Part shown: in pieces, positions 16,929 through 24,580 of the stretch
How positions within the stretch are numbered: position 1 is the stretch's first letter
Layout: the number at the start of each line of letters is the position of its first letter
Assembly: GCF_016785185.1 (NCBI RefSeq)
Contig: NZ_JAEKDY010000021.1
Source: Heyndrickxia sporothermodurans
GTDB taxonomy: Bacteria; Bacillota; Bacilli; Bacillales; Bacillaceae_C
Direction: 5' to 3' (one strand)
DNA: 39,628 nucleotides
Position numbers and translations under genes: made by a program
Notes under the pieces: generated by a model
Databases searched by the model: none
What the model saw: the letters and a program-made list of their open reading frames with translations, nothing else
What the model was told of the DNA's origin: nothing

Positions 16929-17883
16929 TCCTTTATTATTTGGCCGTGTAATAAAAATAAGCATTGAAGCAAGTGGTGGAAAGCTTAACTTTAATAATGA
17001 TGACCTTGAAATACATTTTGAAGTTCCGTTTGATGATGATGCAAAACCAAACATTAGCACTGTTCAAATCTACAATTTAACCAAAACTACCATTAACAGA
17101 ATAAAAAAGGGTGCAAATATTACTGTATCTGCTGGATATAAAAGTGATCATGGTGTATTAACATCTGGGAAGGTTACAAAAGTTTTGACCAAATATGAAG
17201 GAGTCGACAAGTGTACGACCATCACTTTCAAGGAAGGTATAGACTATAGTGGAATTAAGGTTACATCAAATGTAGCTGACCCAGCCGAAAAGTATTATGT
17301 AAAAAAACGTGTAAAGTTAAAACGCCCCATTAAGACTACCACTATTGGGAAAAATGGTCGCAAGTACACAAGGACGACGCAATATAAAACTATAAAAGTA
17401 GCTAAGTATCGTAAACAAACCATGCAAATTACTTTTAAAAATGGTGTAACGGCCAGACAAATTATTACTCGCTTAACAAAAATACTTGGCATAAAACTCG
17501 CCGAATGTAACTTACCAAAAAACAAAATATACAAAAAGGGATTTAAAGTCACCGGCTCAATCGAAAATAAGCTTGAACAGGTGGTTAAAGATTGTGGAGC
17601 TTCCATGTATTGGCGCCGTGGTAAAATGGTCATACGGTCGATTGAAACAGGAAATGATGAACGATTCACCCTGCAAGAATCAACCGGTCTTATAGAACCG
17701 CCTGAACAATTTGAAGATGATGATCACAGCGGATACAACGTTCGGTGTTTGCTTCAACATCGGATAACCACTGCTTCAATTATTCAGATTAAAAGTTCAA
17801 CTGCAAATGGGAAATTCCGGGCGAAATCAGGCAAGCATTATTATGACGGAAACGACTTCCTCACAGAATTCGAGGTGATTTAA
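16918..17883 (+). CDS. Baseplate hub protein (XkdQ/gp27-like)
   Basis: A protein of 321 residues from the ATG at 16918; in-frame ATGs at 16906 and 16912 are also possible, and the GGTGAT site favours 16918. The pattern is that of PBSX XkdQ / late control D-type hubs: an N-terminal beta domain (PNISTVQIYNLTKTTINRIK), a Lys/Arg/Thr-rich insert around 130-160, and a C-terminal VKDCGASMYWRRGKMVIRS with LIEPPEQFEDDDHSGYNV. Hubs connect tube, spike and wedges. It overlaps the acidic gene by 11 bp and the next by 1 bp. Confidence 0.78.
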   Translation: MTTSPLLFGRVIKISIEASGGKLNFNNDDLEIHFEVPFDDDAKPNISTVQIYNLTKTTINRIKKGANITVSAGYKSDHGVLTSGKVTKVLTKYEGVDKCTTITFKEGIDYSGIKVTSNVADPAEKYYVKKRVKLKRPIKTTTIGKNGRKYTRTTQYKTIKVAKYRKQTMQITFKNGVTARQIITRLTKILGIKLAECNLPKNKIYKKGFKVTGSIENKLEQVVKDCGASMYWRRGKMVIRSIETGNDERFTLQESTGLIEPPEQFEDDDHSGYNVRCLLQHRITTASIIQIKSSTANGKFRAKSGKHYYDGNDFLTEFEVI

Positions 17884-18236
17884 TGAGCCAACTAACCAAA
17901 TTTTTTAACGACGAATATAAGAATCATATTTTGTTTAGCATCAATACAACTGCACCAGCTAAAGTGCTCAAATATAATTCATCAACAAAGAGAGCTGATA
18001 TTCAGCCTCTTTTTTTAATGGCTAATAAGGACAATACCGTTTATAAGCAATCTCCAATTAACGATGTACCAGTTTTAAAACATTGCCAATCCGATCTTAA
18101 AGCAGGATCTCTTGTCTTTTACTCTTGTGCTCAACGATCACTCGAAAATCTTAACGGGACAAACTTTATTGATCCGGACAGTCACCAATATTTTGATTCA
18201 AACGACGCTGTTGTGATTGGGGTGTTTGACGGATGA
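17883..18236 (+). CDS. Baseplate spike-like protein (Gp138/DUF2577 type)
   Basis: A 117-residue protein with FSINTTAPAKVLKYNSSTKRADIQPLF, followed by NDVPVLKHCQSDLKAGSLVFYSC. This resembles the OB-fold N-terminal domain of small spike proteins. It lies between hub and gp25-like genes, the usual place for the spike. Both ends overlap neighbouring genes, so it is part of a tightly coupled baseplate set. Confidence 0.7.
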   Translation: MSQLTKFFNDEYKNHILFSINTTAPAKVLKYNSSTKRADIQPLFLMANKDNTVYKQSPINDVPVLKHCQSDLKAGSLVFYSCAQRSLENLNGTNFIDPDSHQYFDSNDAVVIGVFDG

Positions 18237-18595
18237 AAAGTCTTAAATTGTTAAACGGTGATCTAGTACTTACGAATGGTGAAATTGAATTGGTGGATGG
18301 GGATGATGAGCTTAAACAGAATTTAGAAGTAATCCTGAAAACCCGTTTGGGAGAGTTTTTTCTTGATGAAAATATTGGTCTTGATCGGACAAATTTACTT
18401 ACCAAACAGTTTGATGAAGAGTTGGCTCATTACGATATTGTCGAAGCACTCATGCAGGAAGATCGAGTAAAAGAGGTAAGCGAAATATCTTTTAATTTGG
18501 ATAAGTATAAGCGAATTTTGACGGTAAATTTATCTGTTACTAAGATTGATGGTACTACCATTGAATTGGAGGGGGTGAGCGCGGATGCTGGATAA
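18233..18595 (+). CDS. Baseplate wedge protein (gp25/XkdS-like, DUF2634)
   Basis: A 120-residue protein. The segment LKQNLEVILKTRLGEFFLDENIGLD near residue 28 is the signature of gp25/W-like wedge proteins, which bind the sheath and act with gpJ to trigger contraction. Length is normal. It overlaps the spike-like gene by 4 bp and gpJ by 11 bp. Confidence 0.83.
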   Translation: MKSLKLLNGDLVLTNGEIELVDGDDELKQNLEVILKTRLGEFFLDENIGLDRTNLLTKQFDEELAHYDIVEALMQEDRVKEVSEISFNLDKYKRILTVNLSVTKIDGTTIELEGVSADAG

Positions 18596-19751
18596 GAACG
18601 GTTTTACCAGAAAGACTTATTCAGATTTATTAGATGAGATGGAAGCCAAAGCAAAAGAATTGTTCGGGGAAAATACAAACACGAAGGCATACACTCCTTT
18701 AGGTATTATTCTTCGAATTTTTGCTTGGTTTTTGGCAATTGTATGGGATGTCGTGGAGAGAGTTTACAACAATTCTTTTCCCGGTACAGCAGAAGGTATA
18801 TCACTTGATAGATTATCAAAACTCAAAGGAATGACACGTATTAAAGAAGATTATGCTTACGGTAAGGTTCAAATAACCGGCCCCCGTAACACATTGATTG
18901 AAGCTGGCTTTATTGTAGGGACTAAAAATGATGTATGGTTTGAGACAACAGAAGAAATCATACTGGATGAAACAGGTCTGGGGATTGCCGAAATTTATTG
19001 TCAAGATGCTGGTGTGATTGGAAATGTTGAAATTGGAGAAATTACAGAAATACTTAATCCCACAGATGAAGATCTTTCTGTTACAAATTTGGAACCAACA
19101 TCTGGAGGTAGAGAAAAAGAAACAGACAAGGAATTTTATGAACGATTTCAGCAATATCCAACTAAATCTGGTTCATCTAACATTGAGAGCATTGAAGCTA
19201 AACTTTTAGAAACCCCAGGAGTACGTGATGCGATTGTGTCTCAAAACACTGCAAGTGTTGAAAAAAACGGTTTACCTCCTCACTGCATCGCACCTTTTGT
19301 ATTCGGAGGTAATGACGAGGAAGTGGCACAAACTATATTTGATGTAGCTCCCGGGGGCATTCAAGTGTATGGTACTACGGTCATCCAAGTAAAGGATTCT
19401 AAAGGTGTATTTCATGATATTGGCTTTACACGACCTACTACTATTCAGGTATACGTCAAAGTGCAACTGACGAAAGGTACCGATTTTTCATCGGATGGAA
19501 TTAAAAACGTTCGAAACCAAATTCTAAATTATATTGGCGGCTTAGATGAATCGGGTTATGAATACCCAGGACTGGGCCAAAAAGAAAACGTTGTTCATGC
19601 GAAAATTGTTGCTCTTGCTTTAAACTTCAAAGGTGTAAATGATGTTGTGGTTGAGTTAAGTAGAGATGGTATTAATTTTTCCCAAACTAATATTACAGTG
19701 GCTGCAAATCAAGTGGCAAAAACCACTTATGACAAGGTCGTGGTTTCATGA
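18585..19751 (+). CDS. Baseplate protein gpJ/XkdT-like
   Basis: A 388-residue wedge protein of the baseplate J family. Visible blocks are TPLGIILRIFAWFLAIVWDV (N-terminal helix), GISLDRLSKLKGMTRIKEDYA, VTNLEPTSGGREKETDKEFYERF and TPGVRDAIVSQN. These match gpJ/XkdT proteins that form the main wedge with gp25. It begins at an ATG behind GGAGGGGGTGAG and overlaps the next gene by 4 bp. High confidence. Confidence 0.9.
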   Translation: MLDKNGFTRKTYSDLLDEMEAKAKELFGENTNTKAYTPLGIILRIFAWFLAIVWDVVERVYNNSFPGTAEGISLDRLSKLKGMTRIKEDYAYGKVQITGPRNTLIEAGFIVGTKNDVWFETTEEIILDETGLGIAEIYCQDAGVIGNVEIGEITEILNPTDEDLSVTNLEPTSGGREKETDKEFYERFQQYPTKSGSSNIESIEAKLLETPGVRDAIVSQNTASVEKNGLPPHCIAPFVFGGNDEEVAQTIFDVAPGGIQVYGTTVIQVKDSKGVFHDIGFTRPTTIQVYVKVQLTKGTDFSSDGIKNVRNQILNYIGGLDESGYEYPGLGQKENVVHAKIVALALNFKGVNDVVVELSRDGINFSQTNITVAANQVAKTTYDKVVVS

Positions 19752-20545
19752 GTTTTTTAGATAACATGCTTGGCAAGCTAACGGATGTTTATAAAAAATC
19801 TAAGACTAGTAATATTGGTAAATTGTTTTCTATCGTTTCGGAGCCAATGGATGACTTGCAGAAAACGCTAGAAACAATGGAAGACTGGCGTGATATTGAC
19901 AAAGCAAAAGGTGCTGTCCTTGATAGGATGGGAGAAGAAATTCTGCAAGAATACCGCGGTGGACTTTCTGATGAAGAATATCGTCTTAAAATAAAAACAC
20001 GTATCATTATAAATTATTTATCTGATGGTGATATAGAGACGATTATTAAACTATTAGAAGTCTTTTTAGGTGATCATCTTATCAGTGTTCAGACGGCTGC
20101 CAATGTAAAGGAAGGTCCATTCGCCGGTGCACCAGCAACACTCCTTGTTACCATACGAGGTCATGAGACTATCGGAATACCATTTGAGGAATTAGCAAAG
20201 GTTTTAATCGGTGGGGTAGGAACCCAGTGGGAATATCTACTTGAAAGAAAATTGACCATTGAACGTGAGTATAATAAGTGGTTATACCCATTTGAATATT
20301 ATGCTGGAGAATTGGTTGCTTGCGGCGAGAAAATAGGTAATGATAACCAGTTGTATACATCTGCGTTGAATCTATCTGGCGACTATTCTACCCAATTAAA
20401 TGATTATTTAATTTGCGGTGATTACGTATCTGGTAACAATGATAACTCTTCTTATTCTAGTGATCTTAATATGTACCAAAGTTATTCAAGGAATATGCAA
20501 CCATATCCTATATGTGGAACCTTTGTAGCGGGAGAGGTGATATAA
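19748..20545 (+). CDS. Baseplate/tail protein gpI/XkdU-like (DUF2313)
   Basis: A 265-residue protein. Residues 1-130 (LETMEDWRDIDKAKGAVLDRMG, then YRLKIKTRIIINYLSDGDIETI) match XkdU/YmfQ-like proteins encoded after gpJ. The C-terminal third contains short repeats around Cys-Gly pairs (VACGEKIGN, LICGDYVSGN, PICGTFVAGE) that look like a beta-repeat extension for attaching tail fibres. This fits its place as the last wedge gene before the tail-tip proteins. Confidence 0.82.
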   Translation: MSFLDNMLGKLTDVYKKSKTSNIGKLFSIVSEPMDDLQKTLETMEDWRDIDKAKGAVLDRMGEEILQEYRGGLSDEEYRLKIKTRIIINYLSDGDIETIIKLLEVFLGDHLISVQTAANVKEGPFAGAPATLLVTIRGHETIGIPFEELAKVLIGGVGTQWEYLLERKLTIEREYNKWLYPFEYYAGELVACGEKIGNDNQLYTSALNLSGDYSTQLNDYLICGDYVSGNNDNSSYSSDLNMYQSYSRNMQPYPICGTFVAGEVI

Positions 20546-20546
20546 A

Positions 20547-20843
20547 ATGGCGATTACAACAAACGGCCATACAAAGTTAAAAAACATGCTTTTAAATTTA
20601 ATTAAAGAAGGACAATACACGTTGGATGGGAAAAAGTATAAAACACCTCTATTTAAAACAGAACTATCCGGAGACATAATTACCATCTATCTTTATTTAG
20701 ATGACAACGTAAGTGGGAAAATTACTAGGTTTGAGTTGCTTGATCAAGATGGCGATACCTTTGACGATCAACCAGATAATATAACTAAGCCGAATATAAA
20801 CGGATTACTCATTTCGTTTAAATACAGTTTAAAAAGAGTTTAG
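20547..20843 (+). CDS. Small tail-tip protein, unknown
   Basis: A 98-residue protein starting behind AGAGGTGAT. The N-terminus (MAITTNGHTKLKNMLLNLIK) followed by FKTELSGDIITIYLYLDD suggests a beta-sandwich baseplate accessory. Small proteins of this kind lie between gpI and fibre genes in Bacillus and Clostridium contractile phages. Function is not known; structural role is inferred from position. Confidence 0.6.
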   Translation: MAITTNGHTKLKNMLLNLIKEGQYTLDGKKYKTPLFKTELSGDIITIYLYLDDNVSGKITRFELLDQDGDTFDDQPDNITKPNINGLLISFKYSLKRV

Positions 20844-20854
20844 GAGGGATAGCG

Positions 20855-21340
20855 GTGGCTTATACACCGAAACTATGGCAAGACAGAATCTTTGATTCAA
20901 ATGGTAAGGTTATACAAGAAGGCGTGCCTTTTAGCGCGGGAAATATGAACAACATAGAAGAAGGCGTGCAGTTATCACATTTCGACATAGGGCTACTTGC
21001 ACTATTTGCTATGCATCAAGGAAATATAAATCAGTTAGAAATATCTAAATATAAAAAGCAACGCTTGCTACAAGGGCAAGCGACTATTAATAATACCACT
21101 ACATCAATTGGTGGAGTTTTCAGAGATTCCGAACCATTTGTAACGATTGCTTTAAATGGGTACCAGCAGATTAATGCTCCAAACTATGATATTTCGCTAA
21201 CGCCGATATCCTCTGATGACATGGGTGCTGTCGGCAGACTAGAAGCTTATGATAAAACTCAAAATGGATTCAAGGTAAAAATGACAGGGTCCGCAAAAAC
21301 AGTTTCCTTCATGTGGACCTTAATCAATCCGAACGTTTAA
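20855..21340 (+). CDS. Tail-tip adaptor or fibre protein
   Basis: A 161-residue protein initiated at GTG behind GGAGGGAT. The N-terminal WQDRIFDSNGKVIQEGVPFS, followed by AGNMNNIEEGVQ, is a recurrent attachment motif of Gram-positive phage tail-tip proteins. The C-terminal part (about 95-161) is a beta-rich domain ending VSFMWTLINPNV, reminiscent of small trimeric adhesin or H-type lectin tips. It probably forms the base on which the DGR target protein is displayed. Inferred from pattern and context. Confidence 0.65.
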   Translation: MAYTPKLWQDRIFDSNGKVIQEGVPFSAGNMNNIEEGVQLSHFDIGLLALFAMHQGNINQLEISKYKKQRLLQGQATINNTTTSIGGVFRDSEPFVTIALNGYQQINAPNYDISLTPISSDDMGAVGRLEAYDKTQNGFKVKMTGSAKTVSFMWTLINPNV

Positions 21341-21358
21341 AAAAGAGGAGGTTTTAAT

Positions 21359-21730
21359 GTGATTATCACAAATGTAAATGAAGGGAAAAAGGCGCGTTAT
21401 TCTATGAAGGGTACTAGGCTAACTATTGAAAATCAAGTATCTATTGATCTGGAAGAGCGTCAAAGTGATGTTCAAAAAGTCATCGATGTTTGCTTGGACA
21501 ACCAGCTGCAAACTATGAGAGAAGGTCTGGGAGCGTGGTATGTAGCCACAATCATTATTCCTCCTATACAGCGATTGTTAGCTGGCACAGGAGAGTATGA
21601 TGAAAACGACAATGAAGTCATGTCGGAAATTGAACTGCCGCTTGATATGAATAAAGTCGAGCTGCGCTTGTGGGGATTGCCAGAAGAATATGGTCAAGAA
21701 GAAAGTATTGACGAAGGAGTGACGGAATAA
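21359..21730 (+). CDS. Protein coupled to the DGR target gene, unknown
   Basis: A 123-residue acidic protein. The GTG at 21359 has GAGGAGG at ideal spacing; an overlapping ATG at 21357 is followed at once by TGA. The N-terminus (MIITNVNEGKKARYSMKGTR) and the central VDVCLDNQLQTM-type helix are not recognised. Its stop overlaps the ATG of the variable protein (TAATG at 21728-21732), which suggests they are made together. It may be an attachment stalk or a folding partner of the variable protein. That role is inference only. Confidence 0.65.
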   Translation: MIITNVNEGKKARYSMKGTRLTIENQVSIDLEERQSDVQKVIDVCLDNQLQTMREGLGAWYVATIIIPPIQRLLAGTGEYDENDNEVMSEIELPLDMNKVELRLWGLPEEYGQEESIDEGVTE

Positions 21731-22719
21731 TGCCATTTATTTTAAGTGTAAAAGATGCATATAGACAATCTGTAGAGGCGGCTACCAATGGAAAAAACAC
21801 CGTGATGTACGATGACAAAGGGATTCCATCTATCATGGTCTGTGTTCCTCGGTTTAATTTATCCGATGTAATCGATGGAGCTCCCAACACGCCGCATCCA
21901 GCTTTCATCGTGAACGGCGTTGTGAAAAACGAAATCTGGATTTCAAAATTCCAGAACATTGTTCATGACAACCGGGCATATTCACTACCGGGTATGGATC
22001 CAAGAACGTCAATCACTTTTGACACAGCAAGAACTTACTGTAAAAACAAAGGCGCAGGATGGCATCTGATGACAAATGCTGAATCGGCAGCCGTTGCTTT
22101 GTGGGCGAAGAAAAACGGAACAATGCCGCGCGGAAACAATAACTACGGTCAGGATATTGACGCTCCATACGAACGTGGTCGTGAATCGTCCAAAGACGGC
22201 GATAGAACCGGACGGGTGTTGACTGGTTCAGGTCCTGCTTCATGGAGCCACGACGGAACGACTGCAGGTATTTATGATCTAAACGGTAACGTCTGGGAAT
22301 GGAACGAAGGATTAAAAATAATTGACGGAAAAATTTATGTACACAAAGATAATGATTTCGACACTCCGGATGATATTTCTCGCTGGGTTGACACTGGCGC
22401 GTTCTTTGATGATGTCGGCGGCTTAGTGCTTAATTCGTCGAGGACGGCTGCATCCGGTTCTTATAGCAGAAAGTTCGAGGAACTGAAAGCGGCGGCTGGT
22501 TACACCATCCCTGACTTATTGAAACATTTAGCGATTGCTCCGATCGACGCGAACCACGGAGGCGACAATACTTACGTCACTATTGATGGTGAGCGTATTC
22601 CGCTTCGCGGCGGTAGGTGGTACAATGGCGCGCATGCTGGCGTTTTCTATCTGGGCCTGGGCTACTCTCGTTCGAATTCGGATTCGAACATTGGCTTCCG
22701 CTCCGCGTTCGTAATCTGA
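21730..22719 (+). CDS. DGR variable protein, C-type-lectin/FGE fold, tail tip
   Basis: A 329-residue target of the retroelement. The C-terminal two thirds has the sulfatase-modifying-factor/C-type-lectin pattern: EIWISKFQNIVHDNRAYSLP near residue 67, WHLMTNAESAAVALW near 115, GIYDLNGNVWEWNEG near 180, and the terminal GGRW...GFRSAFVI core. VR covers the last 43 codons. Relative to TR, residues 292, 298, 302, 309, 311, 312 and 318 are changed (for example Asn to Tyr, His, Gly or Asp) and codon 296 is silently changed. The changes expose mostly AAY codons, as in known DGR binding pockets. The coding sequence is richer in G+C than neighbours (32 of 60 bases at 22081-22140). It most likely binds the host receptor. 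Confidence 0.94.
   Translation: MPFILSVKDAYRQSVEAATNGKNTVMYDDKGIPSIMVCVPRFNLSDVIDGAPNTPHPAFIVNGVVKNEIWISKFQNIVHDNRAYSLPGMDPRTSITFDTARTYCKNKGAGWHLMTNAESAAVALWAKKNGTMPRGNNNYGQDIDAPYERGRESSKDGDRTGRVLTGSGPASWSHDGTTAGIYDLNGNVWEWNEGLKIIDGKIYVHKDNDFDTPDDISRWVDTGAFFDDVGGLVLNSSRTAASGSYSRKFEELKAAAGYTIPDLLKHLAIAPIDANHGGDNTYVTIDGERIPLRGGRWYNGAHAGVFYLGLGYSRSNSDSNIGFRSAFVI
22589..22707 (+). repeat. DGR variable repeat (VR)
   Basis: A 119-bp segment ending 12 bases before the target stop. It matches TR (23164-23282) at 110 of 119 positions. All nine differences (22603, 22617, 22621, 22633, 22654, 22655, 22660, 22663, 22681) fall where TR has A: five A>G, two A>C, two A>T. The last 26 bases (22682-22707) are identical and G+C-rich at the end (TTGGCTTCCGCTCCGCG), the expected position of the initiation-of-mutagenic-homology element. 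Sequences diverge at once on both sides. Confidence 0.96.
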
Positions 22720-22743
22720 AATCTGTAGTCTGATAATCTGTAA

Positions 22744-22763
22744 GGGCCAGCGGTAGCTGGTCC
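22744..22763 (+). promoter_or_regulatory. DGR target-site hairpin with GRNA-type loop
   Basis: GGGCCAGC (22744-22751) pairs with GCTGGTCC (22756-22763), 7 Watson-Crick pairs and one G-T, around GGTA. An 8-bp stem with a 4-base GRNA loop downstream of VR is the form described for the cruciform that aids cDNA integration in the Bordetella phage DGR. Here it starts 36 bases after VR. No T run follows, so it is not a terminator. Confidence 0.75.
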
Positions 22764-22786
22764 TCGCATTTAAAAAGGTGATTTAA

Positions 22787-23131
22787 ATGGCAAATAAAGA
22801 AGATTTGAAAATACTTCAAAAGACATATGACATGATCGAATATGGGTATATTGCATTGCGTCAATATCCAAAGTCAGAAAAACATACACTTGCAGCTGAT
22901 ACAAAACGCTGTATGTATGAACTGTTGAGATTGATCATTCGGGCAAATAAAAGATATTTCAAGAAAACGACTCTCCAAGATATCGACATCGAATTAGAGA
23001 ATTTAAGATATTTAATTCGATTGGGAAACGGACTCGGGTTTTTACCTTTCAAACAATATGAAAATTGGTCGAGAAAGGTAAATGAAATAGGAAAAATGCT
23101 CGGTGGTTGGATGAAATCAATGAACAATTAA
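22787..23131 (+). CDS. avd: DGR accessory variability determinant (Avd)
   Basis: A 114-residue, strongly basic four-helix protein. The pattern LKILQKTYDMIEYGYIALRQ, then KRCMYELLRLIIRANKRYFK, LENLRYLIRLGNGLGFL and WSRKVNEIGKMLGGWMKS is that of Avd. Avd forms a pentameric barrel, binds the reverse transcriptase and the template RNA, and is needed for cDNA synthesis. It lies between target gene and TR, as in many DGRs. An AAAGGTGAT site precedes the ATG. Confidence 0.93.
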   Translation: MANKEDLKILQKTYDMIEYGYIALRQYPKSEKHTLAADTKRCMYELLRLIIRANKRYFKKTTLQDIDIELENLRYLIRLGNGLGFLPFKQYENWSRKVNEIGKMLGGWMKSMNN

Positions 23132-23163
23132 AAATTACATACTTGGGGAATAGGTCATAATTT

Positions 23164-23282
23164 GTGAGCGTATTCCGATTCGCGGCGGTAGATGGAACAA
23201 TGGCGCGAATGCTGGCGTTTTCTATCTGAACCTGAGCAACTCTCGTTCGAATTCGAATTCGAACATTGGCTTCCGCTCCGCG
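23164..23282 (+). repeat. DGR template repeat (TR)
   Basis: The invariant 119-bp template, 575 bp downstream of VR and in the same orientation. It contains 24 adenines, nine of which differ in VR. Read in the VR frame it encodes a core rich in Asn codons (RWNNGANAG, YLNLSNSRSNSNSN), the design that gives most diversity without stop codons when A is randomised. It contains an 18-base perfect palindrome (23246-23263, three TTCGAA units) that VR has lost through one A>G change. TR itself is not a gene. Confidence 0.96.
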
Positions 23283-23291
23283 GTTCTCCTC

Positions 23292-23343
23292 GTCCGATAC
23301 TCCAAGCGCAACGCGCTTGTTGGCAGTACGAAGGAAAACGGAC
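23292..23343 (+). ncRNA. Structured spacer RNA downstream of TR
   Basis: Between TR and the RT gene lies a strong hairpin, CAAGCGC (23303-23309) pairing with GCGCTTG (23313-23319) around AAC. It is enclosed by GTCCG (23292-23296) and CGGAC (23339-23343). In the Bordetella DGR the RNA just 3' of TR folds, binds Avd-RT and primes cDNA synthesis. This position and fold fit that role, but function is inferred. I see no supported gene in 23283-23458. Confidence 0.55.
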
Positions 23344-23458
23344 TTATTTCCCTTCACTCGGGAAAAATATTAAATTGCTGATGAATTAGTTAGTAGTTTA
23401 TGTCAACGAAGAGTAATACAATCAGCGTTCTTTATACACAGAAAGAAGGTTATTCAAC

Positions 23459-24532
23459 ATGAAACGATTCAACAATCTATTTGAACAAATAATAGATTAT
23501 GAGAATCTCTGGAACGCATATCTAAATGCAAGAAGAGGGAAAAGGCTTCGAGGTGAAGTGCTTGAGTTTAGCAATAATGTTGAGGAACATCTAATTCAGA
23601 TACAAAACGAATTAATTTATAAAACATACAACGTCGGTCGGTATCGTGAATTTTATGTTTACGAACCAAAAAAGCGGCTTATTATGGCTCTACCTTTTCG
23701 CGATAGGGTTGTCCAGTGGGCGATTTACCAAGTGATAGAACCATTACTGGATAAGCAGTTTATAAAAGATTCTTACGCCTGCAGAAAAGGCATGGGAACA
23801 CAGAAGGCTGCCGATCGTCTCCAGTACTGGATGCGGAAACTAGAAAGGTCGCACGGGAAGGCATATGCTTTAAAACTCGATATGTCTAAGTATTTTTATC
23901 GCATCGATCACAATGTGCTGCTGAATATTTTGAAGAGGAAAATTAAAGACGATGATCTATTGTGGCTGCTTGAAGTAATTATCCGTTCAGAAGAGACGAA
24001 GTTTGGTATTCCCCTCGGTGATCATGGGTTCGAGGAGGACCGTATTGAAGGTATGGGTATGCCAATAGGAAACCTAACCAGTCAATTATTCGCGAACCTC
24101 TACCTGAACGAAATGGACCAATATGCGAAACATGAGCTTGGCCTGCATCATTATATTCGCTATATGGACGACATCATTATACTTCATCCAAATAAAGAAG
24201 AACTATTGGAAGTGCTGGAGGAAGTGGATGTCTTTCTCAAATCAGAACTGAAGCTGCAATTAAATAATAAAACATCGATTCGTCCTATTTCCTGCGGTGT
24301 TGAGTTTGTTGGCTACCGCATATGGACAACGCACCGAAAATTAAGAAAAGCGACCGTAAAGAAAATGAAAAGCAGATTTAAATATTTGAAACGAGCCTTT
24401 GCTCGAGGGGAGGTGAACGCGGATGAGGTTCGTCCGACTGTTATGTCTTATCTCGGATTCATGAAGCACGCGAATTGTTATCGGCTGCAACAGAAGACAT
24501 TAAAAGAATTTGTTCTAAGCCGTAAATCATAA
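23459..24532 (+). CDS. DGR reverse transcriptase
   Basis: A 357-residue error-prone reverse transcriptase that copies TR RNA and misincorporates at adenines. Visible motifs are LIMALPFRDRVVQWAIYQ near residue 73, YALKLDMSKYFYRIDH near 138, the DGR-specific IGNLTSQ at 203-209 (group II intron and retroviral enzymes usually have a QG here) and catalytic YMDD at 235-238. A short thumb follows. Maturase and endonuclease domains of group II introns are absent. GAAGGT lies eight bases before the ATG. Together with Avd, TR and VR the cassette is complete and all catalytic residues are intact. Confidence 0.96.
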   Translation: MKRFNNLFEQIIDYENLWNAYLNARRGKRLRGEVLEFSNNVEEHLIQIQNELIYKTYNVGRYREFYVYEPKKRLIMALPFRDRVVQWAIYQVIEPLLDKQFIKDSYACRKGMGTQKAADRLQYWMRKLERSHGKAYALKLDMSKYFYRIDHNVLLNILKRKIKDDDLLWLLEVIIRSEETKFGIPLGDHGFEEDRIEGMGMPIGNLTSQLFANLYLNEMDQYAKHELGLHHYIRYMDDIIILHPNKEELLEVLEEVDVFLKSELKLQLNNKTSIRPISCGVEFVGYRIWTTHRKLRKATVKKMKSRFKYLKRAFARGEVNADEVRPTVMSYLGFMKHANCYRLQQKTLKEFVLSRKS

Positions 24533-24580
24533 TGCACTGTCGTTATAGGTGGTAGAGTATGCAAAAAGAATATTATTTTT

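Noticed and set aside
22713..22740. Three AATCTG copies after VR
   Set aside because: Short and irregularly spaced; no link to a known DGR element and could be chance.
23192..23389. Open frame of 65 codons across TR and spacer
   Set aside because: It lies on the template RNA region, has no ribosome binding site and reads TR out of the VR frame; TR is explained as a DGR template.
23459..24532. RT as part of a group II intron or retron
   Set aside because: No maturase or endonuclease domain, no msr/msd-like structure, and the DGR motif IGNLTSQ with adjacent Avd, TR and VR settles the type.
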